In this document: in pieces, positions 56,794 through 64,000 of the stretch | Layout of the letters: each line of letters starts with the position of its first letter | Numbering within the stretch: the first letter of the stretch is position 1 | Origin: Turneriella sp942492915 | GTDB taxonomy: Bacteria; Spirochaetota; Leptospiria; Turneriellales; Turneriellaceae | Length of the DNA: 64,000 nucleotides | NCBI GenBank assembly: GCA_942492915.1 | Contig: OW818662.1 | Span: 3,834,292-3,898,291, forward strand | Direction: 5' to 3' | Position numbers and translations under genes: made by a program | The notes under the pieces: generated by a model | What the model saw: only the letters and a program-made list of their open reading frames with translations | Database searches by the model: none | Told to the model about the DNA's origin: nothing

Positions 56794-58314
56794 GTGTTAT
56801 CCATTCTTGCCGGTGTACTCTTACTCGGTGTCTGCGTCTTCTTTCACGAGCTCGGGCATTTTGTCATAGGTAAACTTGCCGGCGTAAGGCCCCGGGTCTT
56901 TTCTATCGGCTACGGTCGCGGGCTCTTTTTTCGCAGACGCAAAGGAACGATCTACCAGATCACCGCGATTCCGCTCGGTGGCTATGTACAATTTTACGGT
57001 GACGATCCTTCGAATCAGAATCGCAAAATGCGCAAGGGGGATTTTTTCTCGGTTGGGCCTTGGCGCCGCATTGCGTTAGCCTTCGGTGGCCCGCTGTTTT
57101 CAATTCTGCTCGGCTTTATCGTAGTTTTCGTACTCCTGCAAACCGGTTATCGCCCGATGGACAATATTGTGCGCGTCGACCCGAAATCGGCGCTGGCGAA
57201 GGCCGGAGTTAAAGACGGCGACCGCATCGTGCGCATCGACGATAACACAACGCCATCTTTCGATCGCATTATTTACGAGTTCGGTTTTGCACACGGCGAT
57301 ACGGTTGAAATGACACTCGAACGCGCGGGCGCTCGTTCGACGGTGACGGTACCCGTCATGCGCAGCGAACCGGGAACGCCAGGTATTTTAACCGGCGCGC
57401 GGCCGCTTGCTCGCCTCACGATGACCGACGCTGGTCCTGAGGGCACGAATCTTCTGAAAGGCGATGAAATTATCAGCGCCAACGGAGTGAAGTTATTTTC
57501 CATTGAAGATCTGATTCGGGTACTCAACGAAAAGCCCGGCGAAACAGCCGAACTTGTGGTACGTAGACCGACGGGAAAAGGCGTATTTGAAGAGAAGGCT
57601 CTTTCAGTGCCGCTCAAGAAGGTGCCCCGCGTAGTGCTCAAGAATCTGACTGATGTGCAGACACAAAAAGGCATTTCAGAAATTATCATCGAAGAAGGGG
57701 CGGGCAAAGATTTTCAGAACATTCTCGTCAACGGTGAGAGTTTCAGTACATTTGCGGAGTTTCGCGCTGCGCTCGAAGCAGCTGACGGTAGCGCAAAGCT
57801 GCGCATCGGCCCCGTTGACGTTACGGCTACGGTAGAACTTACCCACCGCCGTCAGATCGGCATACGCCCTGCGGAGAAGCATCTGAACGCCCTTAAAGAA
57901 ATGTCGGTTTTCGAACAGGTTGCCCTGAGCTTCGACGAAACCGTATTCATCACGAAGTCAACATTCGTCGGCTTGTGGCGCATCATTCAGGGAAAACTAT
58001 CTTTCAACAAGAGCGTCTCAGGGCCAGTCAAAATGGTTGCGATTGCCGCCAAAACAGTAGAACTCGGATGGCAGACCTATTTCTTGCTCATGGCACAGAT
58101 CACGATCATTCTCGGCGTTATGAATCTGTTGCCGATTCCGGTGCTCGACGGTGGTCACATCGTCTTCTATCTCATCGAGGCCATCTACAAACCAGTCTCG
58201 CTGAAGATTCAGGCGACGGCGACCCGCGTCGGTATGGCGATCATGCTTGCGATGGGCGTCTATGTTATCGGCCTCGACATTATCGATGTTTTCTTTCGCC
58301 GCGTGTTTGGCTGA
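56794..58314 (+). CDS. rseP: Site-2 (M50) membrane zinc protease, RseP-like
   Basis: A 506-residue intramembrane protease that cleaves anti-sigma factors or signal-peptide remnants. HELGH is at 18-22 and the second metal motif NLLPIPVLDGGH near 448. Two PDZ-like domains lie between (around 110-200 and 200-290; AKAGVKDGDRIVRIDD and NLLKGDEIISANG). Helices flank both ends. It is longer than E. coli RseP (450 residues), with an extra domain of about 80 residues after the second PDZ. GTG 56794 is the start (MLSILAGVLL). Single gene here. Confidence 0.92.
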   Translation: MLSILAGVLLLGVCVFFHELGHFVIGKLAGVRPRVFSIGYGRGLFFRRRKGTIYQITAIPLGGYVQFYGDDPSNQNRKMRKGDFFSVGPWRRIALAFGGPLFSILLGFIVVFVLLQTGYRPMDNIVRVDPKSALAKAGVKDGDRIVRIDDNTTPSFDRIIYEFGFAHGDTVEMTLERAGARSTVTVPVMRSEPGTPGILTGARPLARLTMTDAGPEGTNLLKGDEIISANGVKLFSIEDLIRVLNEKPGETAELVVRRPTGKGVFEEKALSVPLKKVPRVVLKNLTDVQTQKGISEIIIEEGAGKDFQNILVNGESFSTFAEFRAALEAADGSAKLRIGPVDVTATVELTHRRQIGIRPAEKHLNALKEMSVFEQVALSFDETVFITKSTFVGLWRIIQGKLSFNKSVSGPVKMVAIAAKTVELGWQTYFLLMAQITIILGVMNLLPIPVLDGGHIVFYLIEAIYKPVSLKIQATATRVGMAIMLAMGVYVIGLDIIDVFFRRVFG

Positions 58315-58364
58315 CGCAAGAAAATGGCGTCTCGGCGCCAGCGCCGTTTGCCTTTATTAAAGAT

Positions 58365-59681
58365 CTATTTTTGGGTCAGCAAAACAGACTGCTTTCTGAT
58401 GCGTTTAGCGGTAGTCAGACCGATCAGCAGCCAAAGCACCAGCAGGCCAGAATAGAGGCTCACAGAAAACACGGCCGAAAAATTCATCAATATGTAGGGC
58501 GTCAGCAACGTGAGCAATCCGCCGGCTATAAAGGGCTGCGTGAGCGCTGAACTTTCAGCAAAAACGCGAACTGCAGGCGTCTTAAAATGCGGATCTACCA
58601 TTTTGGCTAACATAAGACCGATTGCCGATGTGCCGTTAAGCATGCCGAAGTTAATGAGTCCCAATTCGTTGCTGTAAGACATTGGCAGCATACGTTGCCT
58701 GAGCTTGACATGGCACAATACATTCCACCCGAAGCCGAGTGCTGATAAGAGCAGCAGGGGTATCAGCCCCGTCGCAATCAGCCGTATGTCGATGATGGCG
58801 ATTCCCGCCAAAATCAAAATTTCGAGAAAAAAATCACCGAGTAAAGTAATGGCGTTGTTATCGATGAAACGTTCTTGTCCCAGAAGCCGGCAGAACAGTT
58901 TCACCGTGATGCCGCCGACCAGCGTGTAAGCGAAAAGAGGCAGATTAAAGTTGCGCAAACTCTGCTGTGAATCGAGACGGGGCATCAGCTCGTGTTCTGT
59001 AAGGCCTTTGAGAAAAATGCCAATACCGTAAGCCGCTGCAATCAGCGCGAGACTGATAATGAGAGAGTTTAAATCGAGGTCGGCCTGCGCTACCTCAACG
59101 CTGTTGGGCTTGCTGAGCACCGCTGTCGGGGTGCTGCGCCGTGCGAACCAGATTCCCCCGGCGATGCCGAGAATGAGTCCGATAGTTGCGCTCATGAGGC
59201 CGAGTTCGAGGCCTGCGGGCAAACCATTTTGCACGAGCAACGAGCCAATGGCAACGGCAGTCCCATGGCCGCCGGCAAAGCCCGTTTCAAGCAGTGCCGC
59301 GAATGAGAGCGGAAAGTGCCAAATCGGCGAGATGATGAGCAGCGTCGTAACAACTGCGATCAGCACCTGGCCCATGACGCCGACCCAGACAAACGACATC
59401 TGCGCGAGAACCTGCAGCGTCGTATGCTGCGAGCGCTGGCCTGGTTCATCCCTGCGAAGAAAAAAACAAGAAAACACGAGCGCAATAAATTCCGAGGGCA
59501 GGCCCTTCAGATGCGCAAAATATCCGCCTTCTTTGGCGTCGGGCACCAGACTGAAAAAACCCAGAAGCACAACGCCGGTGGTCAGAGAAGGTGGTATGCG
59601 AAAACGCAAAAACCAGCGCACCTGCAGGCCGAGCCATGCACCTGCGCCAAGCAGAAAAAGAGTGAGCAGAAAATATTGCAA
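58365..59681 (-). CDS. GltS-like sodium:glutamate symporter family protein
   Basis: A 438-residue inner-membrane protein with about 11-12 helices. The duplicated family motif appears as ETGFAGGHGTAVAIG in the first half and LINFGMLNGTSAIGLMLAK in the second. The GGHGTA motif is the substrate/sodium loop of GltS transporters. Specific substrate not provable from sequence. ATG 59681 is 39 nt downstream of the uvrA stop on the same strand, so it may be cotranscribed. Confidence 0.8.
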   Translation of the reverse strand: MQYFLLTLFLLGAGAWLGLQVRWFLRFRIPPSLTTGVVLLGFFSLVPDAKEGGYFAHLKGLPSEFIALVFSCFFLRRDEPGQRSQHTTLQVLAQMSFVWVGVMGQVLIAVVTTLLIISPIWHFPLSFAALLETGFAGGHGTAVAIGSLLVQNGLPAGLELGLMSATIGLILGIAGGIWFARRSTPTAVLSKPNSVEVAQADLDLNSLIISLALIAAAYGIGIFLKGLTEHELMPRLDSQQSLRNFNLPLFAYTLVGGITVKLFCRLLGQERFIDNNAITLLGDFFLEILILAGIAIIDIRLIATGLIPLLLLSALGFGWNVLCHVKLRQRMLPMSYSNELGLINFGMLNGTSAIGLMLAKMVDPHFKTPAVRVFAESSALTQPFIAGGLLTLLTPYILMNFSAVFSVSLYSGLLVLWLLIGLTTAKRIRKQSVLLTQK

Positions 59682-59720
59682 AATGCCGCCACAGCCGCTG
59701 CGCCTGACAGCGCGACGGCA

Positions 59721-62609
59721 CTACTTCCGGCTGGCTTTTGTGTTCGGTACGTCAAGCCACTTCTTCAGAAACTGGCCCGTGAGCGATGCTTTGTGTGACG
59801 CGATTTCTTCAGGCGTGCCCGTCGCGAGAACCTGCCCACCTTTGACGCCGCCTTCAGGGCCCATGTCGATAAGATAGTCGGCACACTTGATCACGTCCAT
59901 ATTGTGCTCGATCACGACCACTGTATTGCCTTCGTCGACGAAGCGCTGCAGAATATTCATCAGCAGGCGAATGTCTTCGAAGTGCAGGCCGGTAGTCGGC
60001 TCGTCGAGAATGTAGAGTGTCTTGCCGGTAGACCGTCGTGAGAGTTCGGTCGCCAGTTTCACGCGCTGCGCTTCACCGCCCGAGAGCGTTGTCGCCGCCT
60101 GCCCGAGCTTGATATAGCCGAGGCCCACGTCGAAGAGCGCTTTTAGCTTTGAATGCACCGGCGGTATAGCCGCGAAAAATTCCACGGCTTCTTCAACGGG
60201 CATGTCGAGTACTTCAAAGATGTTTTTGCCCTTAAAACGAACTTCAAGAGTTTCTTGGTTATAGCGTCTACCCTGGCAGACTTCGCAGCGCACGTAAACG
60301 TCGCTCAGAAAGTGCATCTCGATTTTCTTCACACCGTCACCCGCACAGGCTTCGCAGCGACCGCCTTCGACGTTGAAAGAGAACCGCCCGGGTTTGTATC
60401 CCCGCATCTGGCTTGCAGGCAGTGCGGCGAACATGTCGCGTATCGGCCCAAACGCGCCGGTGTACGTAGCTGCGTTTGAACGTGGTGTGCGACCAATCGG
60501 GCTTTGATCAATATTGATGATCTTGTCTATAAGTTCAATGCCCTCGATAGACTTGTGTTTACCGGGCAATTCTTGCGAGCCATTGAGTTTCTTGTTGATG
60601 CCCTTGAAGAGTATCTCGTTCACCAGAGAACTCTTGCCACTGCCTGAAAGCCCGGTTACGACCGTAAGTACAGAAAGGGGAAAATCCACATCGATTTCTT
60701 TGAGGTTATTTTCTTTGGCACCTTTAATGCGGATGTATTCTTTACCGGGCTGCCGGCGCTCTGCGGGCTTCTCGATCGTGCGTTTTCCCGTGAGGTAATC
60801 GGCCGTGAGCGAGTTTTTTGCTTTCTTGAGCTGCTCGTAGGTGCCGGCAAAGACAACCTGACCGCCGTGGCGACCCGCGCCAGGCCCCATGTCGACGATG
60901 TAGTCAGACTCTTGCATTGTCTCTTCATCGTGCTCGACGACAACGATCGTATTGCCGAGATCTCTGAGGCCTTTGAGCGTTGCGATCAGCTTCGCGTTGT
61001 CTGATTGGTGCAGCCCTATCGAAGGTTCGTCGAGCACGTAGAGCACCCCCATCAGGGCCGAGCCGATCTGTGTTGCGAGGCGAATGCGCTGCGCCTCGCC
61101 GCCCGAAAGCGAACCCGCGATACGATCGAGCGTAAGGTAACCGACGCCGACTGAATTTAGAAAACCGAGACGGTCAAATATCTCTTTCATTGCCTGTTTG
61201 GCAATTTCTGTTTCGGTTTTGTTGAACGAGATCTTCTTGAAGTAGTCGTAAGCCCCTTCGAGAGTCATCGCTGTCGTTTCGGCGATGTTTTTGCCTTTCA
61301 GTTTAACGGCGAGCGCTACGGGTTTGAGGCGTTTACCCTTGCACACAGGGCAGGGCATGTGTTCCATGTACTGCTCCATTTTTTGGCGCATCGACTCTGA
61401 CTGTGTCTGCATGTAGCGGCGGTGCAGGTTAGGTATAATACCCTCGTAGCCGCGCGAGAACTGGTAGGTGCTGTCTCCGCCTTTCCATTCGTAGGCTAGT
61501 TTCAGCGACTTATCGCCGTAGAGCAGCAGGTCGAATATCTTCTTCGGTTGTTTTCGCCATGGCACATCGGGGTCGAACGGCACTTTTTTCTTCAGTGCGT
61601 CGATCGAAGCTCGAAACCAGTAGCCGTCACCGCCGAAGCCAAGCCCGTCACCGAGTCCGTCTCTCACGGTCTGTTTGTCGTCGCGAATCAGCCTTTCGGG
61701 ATGAAATTCGAGCATGTGCCCGAGGCCACTGCAGTGTTCGCATGCGCCGTCGGGGCTGTTGAATGAAAACAGGCGGTGTGTAATTTCGGGAAAACTGAGG
61801 TCGCAGGCCGAGCAATAGAGTTTTGCCGAAAAACTTTCTTCAATACTTTGACCGTTATCGGCTTCAAAGAGAATGCTTGCTTGACCGCCACCGGTCGCCT
61901 GTTTGAGCGCGAGTTCGAGCGACCCTGCCAGGTGTGTGCGCTGTGATGCAAGTGTGTCTCGCTCGAGCACCAGACGGTCGACAACAATGTCGATATCGTG
62001 CTTAAGATTTTTCTTAAGCTCAATGGATTCGTCGAGGCTGTGCATGCGGCCGTTGACGCGCACGCGCACAAACCCTTCTCGTTGTATCCGTTCGAATTCG
62101 TGCTTAAACTCGCCTTTTTTGCTGCGGGCTATAGGCGACAGAATTTGCGTGCGTACTGATTTGGCCGCTGGCATGCGCTCGAAGATGCTATTCACGTGTG
62201 CGACCATCGTGTCGATCGACTGCGCCTCAAGTTTTGCACCGCATTCGGGGCAGTGCGGCTCGCCGAGCCGGGCGAAGAGCAACCTAAGGTAATCATAGAT
62301 TTCGGTGACCGTACCGACGGTCGAACGCGGGTTGCGCGCCGTCGTCTTCTGTTCTATGGAAATCGCGGGCGATAAGCCCTCAATCGAATCAACATCGGGC
62401 TTTTCGAGCTGGCCTAAAAATTGCCGCGCATACGCGGATAGCGATTCGACATAACGCCTTTGGCCCTCGGCGTAGATGGTGTCGAATGCGAGCGAGCTTT
62501 TTCCGCTGCCTGAAAGGCCCGTAATAACAACCAGCTTTTCGCGCGGTATTTCGAGCGAGATATTCTTGAGGTTGTGCTCGCGCGCGCCTGTGATTTTAAT
62601 GGAATTCAA
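59721..62609 (-). CDS. uvrA: Excinuclease ABC subunit A
   Basis: A 962-residue ATPase that finds DNA damage with UvrB in nucleotide excision repair. Both ATP-binding cassettes are intact: GLSGSGKSSLAFDTIYAEG near the N-terminus and GLSGSGKSSLVNEILF in the second half, with LSGGEAQRIRLATQ and LSGGEAQRVKLATE signatures. Zinc modules include CSACDLSFPE, CPVCKGKRL and CEACAGDGVKKIEMH. The start is TTG 62609, whose bases overlap the stop of the thioesterase gene (TTGA). Normal length. No LexA-type box is visible because it is translationally coupled. Confidence 0.96.
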   Translation of the reverse strand: MNSIKITGAREHNLKNISLEIPREKLVVITGLSGSGKSSLAFDTIYAEGQRRYVESLSAYARQFLGQLEKPDVDSIEGLSPAISIEQKTTARNPRSTVGTVTEIYDYLRLLFARLGEPHCPECGAKLEAQSIDTMVAHVNSIFERMPAAKSVRTQILSPIARSKKGEFKHEFERIQREGFVRVRVNGRMHSLDESIELKKNLKHDIDIVVDRLVLERDTLASQRTHLAGSLELALKQATGGGQASILFEADNGQSIEESFSAKLYCSACDLSFPEITHRLFSFNSPDGACEHCSGLGHMLEFHPERLIRDDKQTVRDGLGDGLGFGGDGYWFRASIDALKKKVPFDPDVPWRKQPKKIFDLLLYGDKSLKLAYEWKGGDSTYQFSRGYEGIIPNLHRRYMQTQSESMRQKMEQYMEHMPCPVCKGKRLKPVALAVKLKGKNIAETTAMTLEGAYDYFKKISFNKTETEIAKQAMKEIFDRLGFLNSVGVGYLTLDRIAGSLSGGEAQRIRLATQIGSALMGVLYVLDEPSIGLHQSDNAKLIATLKGLRDLGNTIVVVEHDEETMQESDYIVDMGPGAGRHGGQVVFAGTYEQLKKAKNSLTADYLTGKRTIEKPAERRQPGKEYIRIKGAKENNLKEIDVDFPLSVLTVVTGLSGSGKSSLVNEILFKGINKKLNGSQELPGKHKSIEGIELIDKIINIDQSPIGRTPRSNAATYTGAFGPIRDMFAALPASQMRGYKPGRFSFNVEGGRCEACAGDGVKKIEMHFLSDVYVRCEVCQGRRYNQETLEVRFKGKNIFEVLDMPVEEAVEFFAAIPPVHSKLKALFDVGLGYIKLGQAATTLSGGEAQRVKLATELSRRSTGKTLYILDEPTTGLHFEDIRLLMNILQRFVDEGNTVVVIEHNMDVIKCADYLIDMGPEGGVKGGQVLATGTPEEIASHKASLTGQFLKKWLDVPNTKASRK

Positions 62610-63463
62610 TCATACTCCACATATTTGCCGATGTACTTCATGAACTCTGCAGATGCCCGCTGTGGCCGCGCCTTCGACAGCGAGACAATCAATTGTTCGT
62701 CGCGCATTGTCAGTAATAATTTGCCGTTATGCAGTACATCTTGGCGAAAGTAGTAACGAATTTTGTCGATGCGCTCTATCCACGTCACGACCTCTAATGT
62801 ACGCCCTGCGGGCACTTCGGCGAAAAAATTATAGATGCTGCCCATATAGAATGATGTCGTGTCGAGCTCGACGATGCGCTCATAGGTAAGCCCGATCTTC
62901 TCGACGAACATCCAGCGGCCTTCTTCGAAAATCTTCCAGAGTGCAGCTGCGTTATATTTACCTGCAAAGTCGCGGTCAGCATAAGGAATCTGGTACTGGC
63001 TCACCACGCGCTGATTGCGCCCCGACCAGGGTATTAGGTCTTCGTAAAGCACGGGGCCAGCGGACTCGCCTGCGTCGCCGGCGAAACCTTCAAGAACAAG
63101 AGGGACACCGCCTTTTTCAGCGCGCGTCGATTGCTGTAAGTGCGCAACAAGTTCACCCGAGGCATCAAGAATTTTCTGATCCCAGTGTATTTTTTGCTGC
63201 ACATCTGCTGCCGCAGGCAGCAGATGTGCAGCGGTTTCGATTGTCAGCTCGGCACCCGGAAACTGCTGGCGGTGAAACTTGCAGTAGCCGCTAAGCGTGA
63301 CGAGCGAGATCTGTTCGTTCTTGATTCGCTCGAACGGATACCTAAGCTCTTCGAGCACGCGGTAGCGCCCTTCGAGCGCCAGTGATTCGTACGTGCGGCT
63401 GGTAACGTGCCGCTGTGTGTCGAGGTCGGCGAAGCGAGTGACAGCCTTGTATTCGTCGCGCAT
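62606..63463 (-). CDS. Tandem hot-dog acyl-ACP/acyl-CoA thioesterase
   Basis: A 285-residue cytoplasmic protein with two hot-dog domains. The first has RFADLDTQRHVTSRTYESL, the second YADRDFAGKYNAAALWKIFE with the central D and N of 4HBT-type thioesterases. It should release fatty acids from acyl carrier protein or CoA. The stop overlaps the uvrA start. A 37-nt perfect palindrome (63196-63232) encodes residues of the AAHLLPAAADVQ segment in the first domain. A frameshifted phosphoesterase gene precedes it. Confidence 0.75.
   Translation of the reverse strand: MRDEYKAVTRFADLDTQRHVTSRTYESLALEGRYRVLEELRYPFERIKNEQISLVTLSGYCKFHRQQFPGAELTIETAAHLLPAAADVQQKIHWDQKILDASGELVAHLQQSTRAEKGGVPLVLEGFAGDAGESAGPVLYEDLIPWSGRNQRVVSQYQIPYADRDFAGKYNAAALWKIFEEGRWMFVEKIGLTYERIVELDTTSFYMGSIYNFFAEVPAGRTLEVVTWIERIDKIRYYFRQDVLHNGKLLLTMRDEQLIVSLSKARPQRASAEFMKYIGKYVEYD
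63196..63232. other. 37-nt perfect palindrome inside the thioesterase gene
   Basis: 17-nt arms (63196-63212 and 63216-63232) around GCA, entirely within coding sequence. All other long hairpins in the window are intergenic or at gene ends. It encodes the AAHLLPAAADVQ segment. Confidence 0.65.
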
Positions 63464-63484
63464 GGTTTTCTCTGGTTACAAGTT

Positions 63485-64000
63485 TTATTTCGTCGAAACA
63501 TCCTCATTGCTGAGGTAAATGTCTAAGATAGTAATTTCAAGCCGCGTACCGAGGCGCACGGGCGCGCCCCAATAGCCGGTACCGTCGTTTACGTAGACGA
63601 GCATTTTTCCCGAACGATAGAGACCGCTCGCAAAACGGTACACGAGGTGCACGACCCACGCCCATGGAATGTATTGCCCGCCATGCGTGTGGCCTGAAAG
63701 CATCAGGTCGTACTTCTTCTGCGCAGCGCTGCGAGCGAAGATCGGTTGGTGCGCGAGCAGAATCGAAACGTCGGCCGGCTCAACATCGGGAATCTTCGGC
63801 AGCTCTTCTGCAAAGCGCGCCGCGGTGGGGTCGCTGACACCCGCAAGAAAAACCGAACCCGCTGCAGTCTCAATGATTTCACCGCGATTGATTACAGGTT
63901 TGAAACCGTGCAGCGTAAAAGCGCTCAGCCATTTTTGCATGCCCCCAGTAATATTCATGGTTGCCGGGAATATAGTACGTGCCGTGCTTCGATTTGATTT
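63485..64000 (-). pseudogene. Metallophosphoesterase, 5' part missing and frameshifted
   Basis: The gene runs in from the right edge. One frame ends with the metal motif YYIPGNHEYYWG (near 63940-63975) and then a stop near 63888. The next frame continues as MQKWLSAFTLHGF, DPTAARFAEELPKIPDV, LLAHQP and SGHTHGGQYIPW, the rest of the same domain. The switch lies at a run of five C on the plus strand (63942-63946); with four, the frames would join as YYWGMQKW. It is either a real frameshift or a sequencing error. The family cleaves phosphoesters with two metals and is usually membrane-associated. Confidence 0.8.

Noticed and set aside
62610..62700. LexA box for uvrA
   Set aside because: uvrA starts inside the thioesterase stop, and no SOS-type palindrome was seen there or upstream of the thioesterase start.

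Overview
The window is an ordinary, densely packed chromosomal segment from a double-membrane bacterium of intermediate G+C. It reads most like a spirochaete of the Leptospirales, of the Turneriella/Leptonema kind rather than pathogenic Leptospira. The grounds are a spiro-SPASM protein, a SpoIIE phosphatase with the DAMGKS-type active-site loop that I associate with leptospiral RsbU-like proteins, many beta-barrel outer-membrane proteins ending in aromatic residues, many lipoproteins, and short operons on both strands. The genus is inference. I see no insertion sequence, prophage, integrase or CRISPR array.

Layout. 1-2.4 kb: start of an exported protein on the minus strand, then phosphate acyltransferase and acetate/butyrate kinase. 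2.5-8.4 kb: PAS histidine kinase, two outer-membrane proteins and a TonB-dependent receptor. 8.4-11.8 kb: a minus-strand operon of two periplasmic binding proteins and a membrane SpoIIE phosphatase. 12-17.4 kb: phosphoesterase, outer-membrane proteins, GDPD lipoprotein and acyl-CoA ligase, perhaps a lipid-scavenging cluster. 17.4-20.2 kb: EamA transporter, two small proteins and pyrE, then a secreted protein. 20.3-28 kb: tRNA-Arg(UCG), 2-Cys peroxiredoxin, diaminopimelate decarboxylase, DUF4256, a folE-phosphoesterase-nucleotidyltransferase operon, tRNA-Pro(GGG), cysS and rlmB.

28-32.5 kb: a small lipoprotein, histidine kinase, response regulator, outer-membrane protein and a second small lipoprotein of the same family, then folE2. 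32.6-39.3 kb: Ig-like lipoprotein, TolB-like/barrel fusion, M23 endopeptidase, SurA-like isomerase, spiro-SPASM protein. 39.3-46.9 kb: metallo-beta-lactamase-fold hydrolase, smpB, RRM protein, MliC-like protein, MpaB-type oxygenase, an ATPase-domain protein, a phospholipase C-like secreted protein, MarR regulator and transglutaminase. 47-54.2 kb: a metal-type operon (HMBD-like protein, MbnP, MbnH, outer-membrane protein), CsgG-vWA and DUF4139. 54.2-64 kb: oxidoreductase, membrane protein, rseP, GltS symporter, uvrA, thioesterase and a frameshifted phosphoesterase.

The strongest signals beyond gene content are: (i) many long, nearly perfect intergenic hairpins with 2-4 nt loops, several carrying the stop codons of flanking genes or abutting SD-less start codons; (ii) 3' trailers of both tRNAs that fold back on the mature tRNA end around a shared ACGAR loop; (iii) the pair of six-cysteine lipoproteins flanking the two-component system; (iv) the binding-protein/phosphatase operon; (v) the MbnP/MbnH operon with an HMBD-like protein. 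All coordinates and motifs were read by eye; no database search was run.
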